From NCBI GenBank assembly GCA_022495005.1, contig JAGYXB010000667.1, positions 310,001 through 374,000 of the forward strand: 64,000 nt of DNA, written 5' to 3'. Every line of letters begins with the position of its first letter. Position 1 is the first letter of the stretch. The notes below the pieces were generated by a model. It made no database searches. It was not told the DNA's origin and saw only the letters and a list, made by a program, of their open reading frames with translations. The position numbers and the translations under genes are program-made. This DNA comes from Rhyacophila brunnea. Its lineage: Eukaryota; Arthropoda; Insecta; Trichoptera; Rhyacophilidae. Positions 47,698-59,405 of this stretch are shown here, piece by piece.

Positions 47698-48552
47698 TCA
47701 GGTTAGGTAACAGTGATAAAATACATTGAACAATCTCAATTTACTCTCAATAGTATCAGTAAATATAAATGTTTTACCTAAGGAACGGTTTAGCATGTCA
47801 GTCGATAGAATTATTTTTACATAATAAACGGATTATACGTGGAGTACCTATACATTGTTTATTTCCAATACAAATTCCCGGTACCAGATTATCGGCTAAA
47901 ATAGTTGAAAAATCTACGCCGAAAGTTGGTTATAATTAATAATCACGAGAAAGACTGAATGTTACCATTTCGATATCAGCAAGTTAATTCCAGAAAATAT
48001 AACACTATGGATTGACTGATAAGATATAAATTCTATAATAAATAGGGTAATGAATCACCGATATAATCTGACGATATAAGGAATTCCCTGGGTGACTGGA
48101 TTGCACTGGTAATCTGAAATTACCACCCATTGTATGTTATTTTGACGATGACAATGCATGACTCTAATATATTTGCATATAACTTTGCTATGGTCTGATA
48201 AATTTAGACTTTCTAAGTAGATGGGTTCACATGGGTCTCACAAGGTTATCGTGATATCGTATGATAAATGATTGTTAGCCATTAGCACAACTCATTGCGC
48301 CATTACTCTGGATCAAACGCAGATTGAAGTGAATTCTCCATATATGAGATTCGACCAGCAACCCACGGTTTCATTGACAAAACACTCCGGCACTACATAT
48401 CATTGTAGTTTTTCTTACTGTATTTTTATTTCGATAACGATAAACATAAAGTTGCAGAAATCAAAAAAAAAACATCCTTGACGTAACGCAAATAATAACA
48501 ATAATATTAAAAAAGACAATGCAGAAAAATCGGTGCGAGAGGTATGGTTAAC
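47698..48552. other. no feature seen
   Basis: AT-rich sequence with a few short frames and no repeat ends. Confidence 0.35.
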
Positions 48553-48725
48553 GCCCACGATGCTGAGCGGTTACGCGCCTGGCTAATAAAGTCGTGGGTC
48601 CCAGGTTCGAATCCTGGGTCTGGCAAATACGCATATTGTTTTAGAACGTGTGTTTTTTTAGTCAGAGCATGGACCTAATTGATTGAGCAAGTGTTAATAT
48701 GAACCTCCACTCTATGTAGGCATAT
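48553..48725 (+). mobile_element. tRNA-derived SINE family 1, copy
   Basis: The tRNA-like head has box A around GATGCTGAGCGGTTACGCGC and a perfect box B in CCCAGGTTCGAATCCTGGGT. The family body follows (CATATTGTTTTAGAACGTGT, ATTGATTGAGCAAGTG). It lacks the AGGATCGGACATGGTCG tail. The head differs clearly from the copy at 49211, so the two are not a recent pair. Confidence 0.7.
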
Positions 48726-48747
48726 ATAGGCCTCCATAGAGTGGTCA

Positions 48748-48992
48748 CTGTTCTGGCAGAAGAAACTAATTCGAATAAATGACATATTGAGTTAGTTATA
48801 CCAAAATGTTCCTAATTTCAAACATTACCGTCTGGAAAACTTATTAATAAATAAACAGTCTTTATTTTAAAGTCATCCTTTTTACGATTACTTAATAAAC
48901 TCACATGATAGACCATTTCAAACATTTTAACAACTTCAAAGTCAAATTACTCAAAACTAGTATTCTCCAGTTAGTGTGTTCTGCCAGAACAG
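48748..48992. mobile_element. small MITE with CTGTTCTGGCAGAA ends
   Basis: CTGTTCTGGCAGAA (48748-48761) is exactly inverted at 48979-48992, giving about 245 bp. It directly abuts the SINE upstream. No coding capacity. Confidence 0.5.
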
Positions 48993-49210
48993 AGACGATA
49001 TGATCTTCTTGGGACTGAACATGGTAAAAAAAGCTATGGTAAGTTAATACTGCCAACGTTACAGCAGAGGCAAGACAGTGATTTTTCAACTTCGTGTGTT
49101 ATTTATTAGTGAGAAAATTCAAAATATGTACATACTTCTAATATATAATTTTTGTTTTGTATTCTTTTCAGTTTCAAAATGTTATTTTATCAATATCCTA
49201 ATCGGATAAC

Positions 49211-49454
49211 ACCCACGGTGGCCGCGTGGCTTAAACGCTGGACTATCACGCCGTGGATCTCAGGTTCGAAACCTGGGTCTGACAAGTACACATATTGTTT
49301 TTCAATTTGTGTGTGAGTTAGGGGGTATGGTCCTAATAGGTTGAGCAAGTGTCTGACATCTATTTCTCGTAAAAAACAAAATCTGTTAATACAACCCTCT
49401 ACTCTGTGGAGGCCCATATGATCCTATTAGGATCGGACATGGTCGAAAAAAAAA
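49211..49454 (+). mobile_element. tRNA-derived SINE family 1, full copy
   Basis: The head has box A around GGCCGCGTGGCTTAAACGCT and a consensus box B in CAGGTTCGAAACCTG. The body contains CATATTGTTTTTCAATTTGT, GGTTGAGCAAGTG, CTGTGGAGGCCCATATGATC and GGATCGGACATGGTCG, and ends in poly-A. Length about 244 bp. Other copies: 11349 (-), 48553 (+), 53684 (+), 55909 (-), 58235 (-). The head is Pol III-type, and mobilisation would depend on a LINE. Confidence 0.85.
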
Positions 49455-49507
49455 TCGGATTTACGTGTCATTACAAAGACATTTTAACATTTTGCTTCCT
49501 ACTATTT

Positions 49508-49595
49508 ATAAGCTGGGTTTCACATACTAACTCGTCTCGACAGCAACATATTGAATTTGTCGATGTGATTTTGTTGAGTCACAAAACACATGTAG
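49508..49595 (+). mobile_element. fragment of the TAAGCCGG-end MITE family
   Basis: AAGCTGGGTTTCACATACTA, ACTCGTCTCGACAGCAACAT and GTCGATGTGA match the left end of the element at 40684-41042 in the same orientation. Confidence 0.55.
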
Positions 49596-49635
49596 GTAAC
49601 TGAATGTACCGCTACACACCGAATTATTATCTATT

Positions 49636-49830
49636 TTTTATTGTGTTAACTGCCAATTCGTGGTAGAACTGCATTGCATTATTGATTAATTAAATAAAAC
49701 GCAAAATGTCTTGGTAGGTACTAAAATGGTTGAAAATGTCGCTCTGAGGCGGACGAAACTGGTCCTGATTTATGTATTAAAAGTGGAATAAGTACCAAGA
49801 AAATTTGCGTTTTATTAAATTAATCAATAA
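49636..49830. mobile_element. fold-back element, copy 1
   Basis: Arms 49679-49720 and 49790-49830 pair (TTATTGATTAAT, AATAAAACGCAAA, TCTTGGTA). The centre GAAAATGTCGCTCTGAGGCG is shared with copy 2 at 61293-61515. The flank GTTAACTGCCAATTCGTGGT (left side here) is shared with the right flank of copy 2 in inverted form. Part of the left arm is deleted. Confidence 0.65.
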
Positions 49831-51954
49831 CCGTATTATGAAACATTTTCGTTTGATAAAACAACTGGTGTCGCATGCAACAAATTTCACCCGACGTATA
49901 ATTCTTGAAATGTCGCACTTCGTCATTCATATTGACTTGCAGTGCGACGCCACTGTCCCAACATGGCCTCGCCTATGCTCACGGAAAAAAAGTTGCATGT
50001 TGCACCCAGTTTTGATTTATGAATATATCCAATTAGAGACTATTTTCAATTTGCGACTGAGCTAATGTTATAGCGCACGAAAAATAAAATTTCAAGGTAG
50101 TAATAATAAATCAATTTAATCAAATAATTTAGACTTATGGTTTAGTTTTATATATTCTGTTTGATCTACACTTCAATACATATGTCGTATTATGTGTATT
50201 ATCATTCTAATCTATATCAGTAAATCATTGGCATGGATTAAGAATAATCAGTCTCACTTTTAGCGTGGCAACTGTCAATGAGACGAGAACGGTCCAGATA
50301 GTTATTAAATTATTTGGATTAAGAAGTACTAGTTATATTTTTGTTTATTTTAATTATCGAGAAAAATCCGTAAAATGGCAAAGTAAAGGGGTTAAAAGGT
50401 TAAATAATTATCAAAGCAATTGCGACTGCAATATTGGATACTGAGCTATGATAAAATAGTACGCCCACGCTAAATAGTAATGTATTAAAATATTCATAGT
50501 CGCGAAAAATCGATATTACTCCGCGTATAGACGATACATACAATTCACGAGCACGCCGTTCAATCAGTCGTAGGTTTTCGTCGATAATTTATAATATGAA
50601 GATTGATGGACTATCCCGACGATTTTCTTTCACGTGTAAACATCGTAAACAGAAGATTCCATAACGAACAAAAAAAAAATGATAGAAAAATGTTCAGTAT
50701 TAGATTAATCGGTAAAATGAATGTAAAAAAATACGATAAATCACGTAGGTATACCACAAAATAACATTACAAAGCTAACATACACGAAATGGGTTTGCTA
50801 TCAATTTTATAGATACCATTAGACACTGTTTCTCCTCTGAAATAGTTCAAATGTATAAAAAATACATGTTATATATTTTATGTTAAATATTTCAAGTGAC
50901 ATTATTAGCGTCTATTGTTCATCCCGTGCTGTCTTCGTTGAAATAACTTATATTACACCAATATGACGACTTATAAAACCGCCGTAGAAGTGTGAATGTA
51001 TGAATCCTACTCAGCCAAACCTTAATTCTACGATTTTGTTCTAATATTATTATTGAGCTTTTCAAAAATGATAAAATTTGATAAACGCATTAGAGAGAGA
51101 CCTACCACGCGGGCCCGATTGCGCTATAATTACTATGCAGTAGAGGTGAGTTGGAAATACTGTCACCAGTTTGTGTACTCAAGTTTCGGATGAAACTACC
51201 CATAATAAGTATTTGTGGCCCAATAAACTTATTCCAAAAAACTTGTGATGATATAATCGCGAGTCGCTGTTCTGTGCACTCGCCAGTTGGTAGACTTTCA
51301 ACACTATTGACGTTAAATGCGCACGAACGAAATAGCACTTGAATATAGGTATATTTTAATTTATTAGTCTATTGCGTTCGAATGTATGAATAATAGGTCA
51401 TACATTTTGTGTCGCAGCACAGTGGTGAGATGACGCACAGGCTTAGGCTTGTTATATACCGCTCAAAACATGTTTAAAATTAAAAAAATCACTGTTATTC
51501 ATTTTTGAATAATATTGTAACCCAACAGAAAAACAACTCATAAATTTAAAATTTTATAATAAATGGGACTTTTCGACAAGCGGAGCTCAGCGTATTTTTA
51601 CCGATTATATTGAAGCCGATACACAGTCTGAGTTTCCTGAGCCGATACGTATTTTAAAATACTAATAATATGGAGTTGGTTTTAGTTTCAGTTGAGTATG
51701 AAACTTTTGTCGCATACGCACACCAAACGATCTATATAGTATTACAAATACTAGTAAGTATTTTGGAACAAGTTTATATACTAAGTATTTTTTTATACTG
51801 GTAGTAAGTATACTAAGTCTTCAAAATCGACCAGTTTTCCTATCTCTACTATGCAGTGCAATGCGATTGGGCTGGTGCAGATAGAAAGATAGTGTGTGTG
51901 TGTGCTGCGCTGCGTTATAGATGGACAGATACAACCAATGACCTCGCCAAACCA
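49831..51954. other. 2.1-kb AT-rich stretch without a recognisable gene
   Basis: Only short frames; the opposing frames at 51102-51342 show no domain. Confidence 0.35.
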
Positions 51955-52035
51955 ACCGCACCGCACCGCACCACACCACACACGGTCTTAATCGAGCGCA
52001 TTACGTTTAGACGTGAAGCATCAGCAGTTGTTCTG
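51955..52035 (+). repeat. CCGCA/CCACA simple repeat next to the CGGTCTTAATCGAGCG motif
   Basis: A short pentamer tract (CCGCACCGCACCGCACCACA) is followed by ACACGGTCTTAATCGAGCGC and CGTGAAGCAT, the motif shared with 42640-42700 and more weakly with 15262-15310. Confidence 0.45.
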
Positions 52036-52863
52036 TTCTTATTCTTCAATGCTGAATCAGACAAAGGCCGTCACGTCCCGAAGAGAGTTTTGTTTGAATT
52101 TACTGAGTTGACGTAATTTAATAAAAAGTACCCTGGGAGAGGTAGATACACGGAGAACTAACAGAATATAAATCTAGACAAATATATTATAATGCAATTA
52201 TTTTAAAACGGTTAAAAAACTAACGAAATAAGACTAAAATGAAATTCGCCATTTTTGTCGTTCTCAAGTAATTTTCTTGGACTGTTTAAACCAACCGACA
52301 ATTTATTTCTTCGTATTTTTCAGAGCAGAATAATATCTCGGGTAGAATTCAATTAAAACGGTTACCTTGTTTTAATAGGTCTGCAAAATGAGGTAGGCGA
52401 TGTGGGGGTGAGGTGACGTTAGCCGTTTGATGGACCATACAAAACACGCTTTCCCGGAGACACTATTTATTTTGATTGTAGCGAGGAATGACTTGTAGAA
52501 ACACTATTCTGCGAGAAATGAAGAAAATAAAAACACCAAGGATACCTCTGATTTAATATTAAAAAAATATTTTGACAGTGTTGACGATAACTCATGGGTT
52601 AAGTAAGGACCTAAGAATAAGTTAAATGGCTACACTTACGTAACATTAAAATAATGGGCTTTTATGTGCGGAAAAAATCCAAATGGCTGAACATGTTATT
52701 GAGACCTATGTCCTATATGCCGCGCGTTCCCAGGAGGATTCTTCATTCACGATACTGATGAAAACGTGCTAGCGTGGATCGAGGCTCTCTTGGTAGGTAT
52801 GTATGTCTCTGGTGCCATCATTGTCTTGAGAATGTGATAATATGTTTGCAACTTTAGCTTTGT
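52036..52863. other. no feature seen
   Basis: AT-rich sequence before the TTAA-flanked element. Confidence 0.35.
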
Positions 52864-52867
52864 TTAA

Positions 52868-53586
52868 GGGCGGACGTGCTGAGCGTGGGTCAAAATGGAG
52901 CTTTTTTTCGATTTTCAAAGCATGGTCCTGGACATTCCTTAAACGTTGTAGATAATCTATTTATATAATTTTGAAGCCTTATTATCCTTTATATTTATTT
53001 TAAACATTTGATGACTGCATAAAGTATTTTTATTACATAAAATAGTATTCTTTTAAACCTCTCGCTCTAATGTTTTAGAATATAGTCATATTTCAGTACA
53101 TAAATGTGCAGTGGTGTTAAGATTTTTTACATTTATTAATTTTTAAACGCATTTATAAAACCATCAGTATAATTTATGTCGACATTATTATAGTGAAATA
53201 TTTACGATAAAAAATTATATTGATAATCTCTGTGATCCCAAATTTGACAAGAATTAGGCATTTTATTATTCAAAAAATGGGCAAGATTATTTGAAGATAA
53301 TTCTAAAGATACTAATTATAAGCTATGTCTTTGAACATTCAAGTGTGATAAACATCCTACGAATAATGATTGCTTTATATTAATTATTGACCTAAGAATA
53401 AGGTAGTGTTTTTTTTGAAATACGCCATTTCTTTTGGCATTCACCAGTGGTTAAGCTACAACATACGGCCGTAGCCATAAATTGACAAACTATAATTGAA
53501 GTAGGGAGTAAAATGATGTTAACGTGCGTGTTTGAACATGTACCTAACCGATTTTTTTTAACGGTGCTGCGCTGAGCATGCACCCC
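52868..53586. mobile_element. TTAA-flanked element, family P, copy 3 (normal ends)
   Basis: TTAA at 52864-52867 and 53587-53590. The left end GGGCGGACGTGCTGAGCG and the right end (inverted GGGGTGCATGCTCAGCG) form a short imperfect TIR of about 18 bp. The interior is nearly identical to copy 2 up to about 53540. Length 719 bp. It is probably closest to the ancestral non-autonomous form. No open frame of note. Confidence 0.8.
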
Positions 53587-53683
53587 TTAAATATATACAA
53601 TATATGTTCAATTGAACGTTCGAGCGAATGTGACGATGAGAATAACATTGATTAACCTTCATCTAAACTTACGTTGCCTATTG

Positions 53684-53876
53684 CGTCGTTGGTCCTAGGT
53701 TCAAATCTTGGGTCTAGCAAGTACACATATTGTTTTTCAATTAGTGTATGAGTATGGACCTAATAGGTTGAGCAAGTGGCTGACATCCATTTATCGTAAA
53801 AACAAAATCTGTCAATACAAACCTCCATTCTGTGGAGGCCCATATGATCATATTAGGATCGGACGTGGTAGAAAGA
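53684..53876 (+). mobile_element. tRNA-derived SINE family 1, head-truncated copy
   Basis: Begins within the head at GTTGGTCCTAGGTTCAAATC (box B with one change), then the family body and CATTCTGTGGAGGCCCATAT up to GGATCGGACGTGGTAG. An 89-aa frame through it is an artefact. Confidence 0.75.
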
Positions 53877-55319
53877 AACTTACGTCGGCAGAGGTAGAAA
53901 TTCTGATTGAAGTGTTATGGAACAGGAAACTAAAATCAAAATTATTCGATAAGTTTTGCGACTACTTACCTCTTTGAACATGGGTTTCGGAAACGACTAT
54001 TGGTTTTGCAGTTAGGTTATCCTATTCACACTAATTAAACATTTTGTAATGTGTAATACTTATACTAAAATAAAAAAAAAAATGGTCGTGAAATGGCATT
54101 ACTTATAATAACAAATTAATAATTAACCAGAAAATTCAAATTCCAGTACCTTCGAGCGATAGTATTAATATTGACAATTGAATTTATAATACATTGTAAG
54201 GTAGGTAATTAGCTTCCATCTAATTTTTGTCAGCTTTAAACATACCAGAAGTAAGAAGTTAGTTATTATTAATTAAATAAAACGTAGTTAGCTATTTAAA
54301 GCCTGGTTGGTTTTCATTATAGCCGGAATTGGAGAATAGGTCCAACATAACTTCATTGATAAAAATATCGTCTGGATTACAATGGATGTGGTTGCAAATC
54401 TAATTTGATCTAACTGTATTTCCAATTAAGAATTGTATTCTTGAATATTGTGGAAGGGCATAAATTAAAAACATTTTTTTTTATTTGTTTGTGAACTTTA
54501 CTGATAAGATATTATGATATTATAGACAATAATTTATTACATACTTACACACACATTATATATGTGTGTGTGAGCAATGTAATGTACCTGCCTATATACA
54601 ATCGAAATAATATATTGAAATCGAATTGAAACGATATACCATCTAGGTCAGGCAAAAAAAAACAGTAAAAAAATGTACAATACTTTCTCTCCTTCCTCCC
54701 GCGACCGACAAATAATAATAAAGGGAATACGAGAACATATTTTTCTTGTCGGGGATTTTCATATAATTCGCTACCAGCAGTACAATATTCAGCGACCTAC
54801 AATAAGTCTATGTTACACTGAAAGACCCAATTCAGTCAAGTACGATAACCACTGTGCGACAGGACGCAACGACTTGTGAGTTATTATAACATTAATTAAG
54901 ACAGCGGTATCATGTACAAATTAAAATACTTCATTCTCATATTCGTCACCCAGGGTTTACTTTTCGCCATCTCAAAGATTATGAAGTCATTAATTATTTG
55001 AGTTTTAAAATTAGTAGGAAAACGAAAGGAATGGTTAATGAAAGTTAAGGTGATACTTAACTTATTAAGGTCGTGGAATACTGTAATAAAATACCCATTT
55101 CCATTATTGTCCACTGATTTACGTGGACCATTCCTTAATTTATATAATGAAACTTCTGATGAGGTAATTTTGATGCATGCAGGCTTTATGGTCATCACGC
55201 GAGTCTTAACAACGACACGTGGAAGCAACTTTGTGTAAAAAGTCGAAGGTTTAATTTTGGCAGACAGACAACAAAAGTTTTCTCGATCAGACGAAGGAAT
55301 GTGCATTTCGACAGGTACC
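53877..55319. other. AT-rich stretch without a recognisable gene
   Basis: A palindromic CA/TG repeat lies at about 54545-54574. An opposing pair of frames at 54896-55306 shows no domain. Confidence 0.35.
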
Positions 55320-56345
55320 TGTAGTTTGGAAAATAATTCATGAAGAATTGAACATGTCCGAAGTCAGTGCAAGATGGGTATCGCGAAAACTGACGCCATT
55401 TGAGAAGAACACAGTTGACAGGATATTTTTGATATGCTAGCTGAGAACAGAATACATTTTTTTTATAGTTAGATAACTGAAGATAATGCTGTGGAAGCGT
55501 GAAACTTTCCCCACCCTAGTGGTTGCTGGTTAGGTATTCAGCGATGAGGAATTACTTTTATTCATGGAGCACATGCCGTACAACACTTACTGTACCAGTA
55601 GGGAGTTACGTAAACACAGTGACGTTTGTCGGGAGTGATTTGAGTACAACATATTATCCACCCGTCATGTAGGTACATGCACCGCGAATTGTTCACGGCC
55701 GTCATCCACCATGCTATAAACGTATCTGAATGAAAAGATTTTAGTGTCACACATCCTTATCCCGAGACGAAGCTGCACTGGACTGATGTAACACCCACAC
55801 ACCTTGATGCTTAAAGAGTTAAGAATTAAAATCTTGACTTGCTTATTTATTTTAAGACATTAAGTGTCCTCTGTAGCCGTGCATTGAAACTCTGCGGAAA
55901 CAGAAGAGTCATTCATTGGTTCCGACCATGTCCGATCCTAATAGGATCATATGGGCCTCCACAGAGTAGAGGTTTGTATTAAAGTTTGTTTTTACGAGAA
56001 ATGGATGTCAGCCACTTGCTCAACCAAATGTCCATACCCTGACTCACACACTTGAAAAACATTATGTGTACTTGCCAGGCCCAGGATTCGAACCTGAGAC
56101 CCATGGCGTGATAGTCCAACGCTTAAGCCGCGCGGCCACCGTGGAGAGAAGAGGCAGTAGTTGAAATCTAAGATGCATGGAAGGCTCACAATGAGACTTT
56201 TTCAAGTGATGACGACGTCGAGGAGACGATTATGGCCCAGTTAGCAAAACAACGGACAGTTTCTTTTTCACATGGGGTTAACTTCGTTGCATGAGAAGTA
56301 CGCAAGGTACATTGAACTTACAGATGACTATTGGAAAATAAAAAT
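55320..56345 (+). pseudogene. ancient mariner-like transposase remnant split by a SINE
   Basis: At 55330-55430 one frame reads VWKIIHEELNMSEVSARWVS and RKLTPFEKN, matching the mariner segment ending the DNA-binding part (ILHxxLxMxxVxARWVPxxLT). At 56180-56345 another frame gives FSSDDDVEETIMAQLAKQ, then YARYIELTDDYWKI, matching the C-terminal FSSDDEV...KCIELxGDYxEK. After removal of the inserted SINE (55909-56146) their spacing is close to that in a normal mariner. The middle part with the catalytic residues could not be recognised, so the call rests on the two ends. It is a different and much older lineage than the copy at 22832. Confidence 0.5.
55909..56146 (-). mobile_element. tRNA-derived SINE family 1, complete copy with target duplication
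   Basis: On the minus strand the head GGTGGCCGCGCGGCTTAAGC, box B in CAGGTTCGAATCCTGG and the body are intact. The 7-bp string AGAAGAG at 55902-55908 and 56147-56153 flanks it as a target-site duplication. It interrupts the old mariner remnant. Confidence 0.85.
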
Positions 56346-57141
56346 ATATCGTTTTGATCTCTCAACGTTTTCAGCTAGCTATACTTACATAAATTAATGA
56401 ACACTCGACGTATGACACGCACCACTTGCGTTGCCTTCCGACACGTCATACCTTTGTCAATCTTACTAGTCAGATATTGTTTGATATCTGGTACTCGTCT
56501 TGGTCCATGACATGCCTCAAATGACCTTTTTGTTTGTGGGCTTAATAATCTCTTACTATAATGTTTTTATCTCACAAGAATTACAATCTGATTTACAGTG
56601 TAATATGGTCAACCACACAAGCGCGCTCCTTCGATATTAAAATGTAAACAGCAGTCAAAGGAAATATGTTTCTCAGATTACTGCAAAATGTCAAACAATA
56701 ACAAGCCTGCGGAAACCGAAGGTATGTTTTGTTTTCTTATTAAAAAGGTGCACGGACATTTCGTTTCGTTGCTAATGTGTAGGTTCAATCATGGATACAT
56801 CTTGTTGTATACCTGATAGATATCCGTGAAATGTATTTCAAAACATTTCACATAATGGAAAAGGTTCCACCTGTTCCGTTATTTTTTCGGAAATGTCACC
56901 AAAACAAAGGGGATGGGATTGTTTGTGTATTTTTTTTATATCTAAGAATATTTCATTTAGTATGAATCTGCATAAGACATGGACATTAATATGATACGTA
57001 CCAACCTATATTCTTATTTCATTATTTATTTTGTACACGCCTGATTATTAAATCATGTCTACCATTTTAAGAAGTAGAGTTTGTACTCGTGCCTCTCGTT
57101 GTTGAATATTGAGACTCAATTTAAATGTCTTGTCACTCTAG
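56346..57141. other. no feature seen
   Basis: AT-rich sequence following the mariner remnant. Confidence 0.35.
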
Positions 57142-57143
57142 TA

Positions 57144-57752
57144 GAGTTGGGTATTTCTCGAGAAAATCTCAATCTCGTGATTCGGGATTTCCCGAAATGA
57201 TGAAATTTTTAATTCTCAAGATTCGGGATTACCGGAAAAGAATTCTCGAAAAATCGGGAAATTTTAAAAAAACCCGTAAAAATCCTAAAAGCAGTGTAAA
57301 AACAGACAATTTCCAAAAAAATATGATTTTTTATTTATGTAAGAAGACAAACAAAGTAGAAGTAGGAAAACAAAAATAATTCAAAGCTAATTAAAATAGG
57401 ATTTCAAAAAACACATACTGTCAATCGCTGCGTCTGACAATCGCGTACGCTTTTGAGACACAAAATTCCCTGATGTTGCAAAAATTGCGCTCAGTTTGAG
57501 TCAAAGTTGGCTTAACTGTGTTAAATGCCCCTATCAGTCCATGAACGTTTTGTGTTTTCTGTCCACTTTTTTTTATATAGAAAATCGTTTTTTCAATTAA
57601 TATTTGATAATATAGAAATCCCAAATCCCGAGAAAAGATTCTCGAGATCCGGGATTTCCCGAAATGTTAAAATTTTCAATTTCGAGATTCGGGATGGAAA
57701 ATCTCGAAAATTTCTCGAGAATTCCCTTCGGGAAATTCGCGAAACCCAACTC
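57144..57752. mobile_element. TA-flanked element with TCTCGAG/GGGATTTCCCG repeats
   Basis: TIR GAGTTGGGT, flanked by TA at 57142-57143 and 57753-57754. Inside, a ~50-bp unit (57179-57229) with GATTCGGGATTTCCCGAAAT recurs in the same direction at 57646-57696. The element thus has short inverted tips and long subterminal direct repeats. Length 609 bp. Two small frames show no domain. Confidence 0.6.
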
Positions 57753-57754
57753 TA

Positions 57755-58234
57755 GTCACTAGCGAAAATAGTGAAAGGCTCGTAGAATCCTTCATTTTAT
57801 CGGACCATTTGCCTTCTGGAAATATGTCCAAAGAACTGAAAAACTCTGGATAATTTGATAAACATTTTAGAGAGCCAGTCTTTCATATGTATTTCATTCA
57901 AAATTGAGATGTATCTCCAACTCCAGTCTTGAGTTAATCAAGGATTGATATAAAATGATGAAACTTTTATTAGACATTTAAAGTAGGTAAATTAATAATC
58001 CTGTTTCATAAATTTCAAAAATGCATTTTTACGAACGTGCAAAGCTGAATTATGTTCATAACATTGATTGATACACCCCGAAATATAGTTAAGTTCTGGT
58101 ATATTTTTTACAGCTGAGGATTTTTAATTGACCAAATACAAAAAAAAACTGTGACTGAAAACGTTACATGTTTTAAAATCAAAATAGTTTGCATAAGCGA
58201 AAAATATTCTATTTTATTTTATTATGTTATAACA
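57755..58234. other. no feature seen
   Basis: AT-rich sequence between two repeats. Confidence 0.35.
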
Positions 58235-58400
58235 TAAGAAGACCACATGGGCATCCACAGGGTAAATGTTGTATCAACAAATTTTTGATTTTACGAAAAA
58301 TGAGTGTTAGCCATTTGCTCAACCTATTAGTTCCAAACACACGTTAAAAAAATAACACGCGAAATTTATAAACCCGGGATTCATGGTAATATGAGCTGAA
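58235..58400 (-). mobile_element. tRNA-derived SINE family 1, degenerate copy
   Basis: Recognisable on the minus strand by ATTTGCTCAACCTATTAG (plus), GGGCATCCACAG and TTTTACGAAAAATG. The tRNA head is nearly lost (AAACCCGGGATTCATG). Confidence 0.5.
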
Positions 58401-58410
58401 ACGTTACCGC

Positions 58411-58475
58411 AGGCAGCGGCGGCTCCTCTAATACCATGCAAGTGCTACGCAGCGCCTGCATTTTTGAAGACATCG
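58411..58475 (+). mobile_element. orphan hAT-type end
   Basis: CAGGCAGCGGCGGCTCCTCT, then GCAAGTGCTACGCAGCGCCT resembles the CAGNGGCGGCTCGTC...GGCA termini of some hAT elements. The frame at 58562-58795 downstream has no recognisable transposase motif. Confidence 0.35.
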
Positions 58476-59039
58476 CTCAACTTTTCATTGTTATTCATAT
58501 GTGTATCACTCACTTCGCGAAGTAGAACATGTAGCAGTATTATGAACAATACTCCATTCATGTGCGCAAAGCGATTGCGATCCAAATAGATTTTCAGTTT
58601 GCACAGGATTACAATGAGGTCATTGTATACTTCTTAAACCGTGGTCCAATGTTCCTGAGTAGCGTTTTGTGTAGCATTTTTTACACACTTTATGATCGGC
58701 GCACGAAATTAGGACTCCAAAAACAAAAACGCCAGTTTCTGTTTTATAACAATGTTGACGAGTTAATTTTTAACATTTTTACATTTAAGATTTAATGAAT
58801 CGCTTTACGAAAATACGAACCGCCGCATTTATTTCTAAACCACTCAAATACATACAATATAATAAAAAAAAACACTACATGAGTAGTAGGTCGTAGCTGA
58901 AAATAAAATAAGAACGATAATATAAGAGAAACATACTTTTAATGCCATATAAATACATCAGAAATAAAACTGAGTTCGAATGAACGTTGTGTCATGTTAT
59001 TTTATAACATAACACACTATTTTTACGAAGGCAACACTA

Positions 59040-59405
59040 CGCAAAAGATCGACCGGATCACGCCTGCGCACGGGATAGTTTGTACGGAGTTCGTGATACT
59101 ATTTCCAGCGCTAAACGAGATAGCGGGCTTTGTACATGAAGGTGAAGCAGGAGTCGATCTCTCAGTTTTGATCGTTCGAAGGAAGCAGACGTCTTGGCCA
59201 GTTCAGAGCCTCGGACCCGGGGCACAGGGCTTTCGATTTCCTGACGTTTTGGAGACGAGGACGATGGCCATCCGAAGGACGTCCCCCCCACGCCAGGAGA
59301 TCGGAGGAACTCCACGGTCCCCACACGTTTGAAGACGCACTCCTCGATTCCGTCCTGGAAGGAATCGAGGGCAGCGAAGAGGCTGAAGAGCCTTTTGTGT
59401 AATTG
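59040..59405 (+). other. GC-rich island with overlapping open frames
   Basis: About 360 bp far above the local GC content. One frame runs to a stop near 59400 and ends acidic (FEDALLDSVLEGIEGSEEAE). Another, at 58994-59332, is open for 112 codons. A minus-strand frame of 88 codons also overlaps. I recognise no domain. It may be the 3' end of a retroelement ORF or a host exon. Confidence 0.3.

Noticed and set aside
48553..48625. Functional tRNA gene
   Set aside because: The tRNA-like head continues into the SINE body shared by several copies and has no proper acceptor stem.
51856..52116. 86-aa frame with coding-like ending
   Set aside because: Part of it is a simple repeat and part is a motif shared with other repeat copies; no protein similarity recognised.
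53708..53977. 89-aa open frame
   Set aside because: It runs through a SINE copy and has no independent support.
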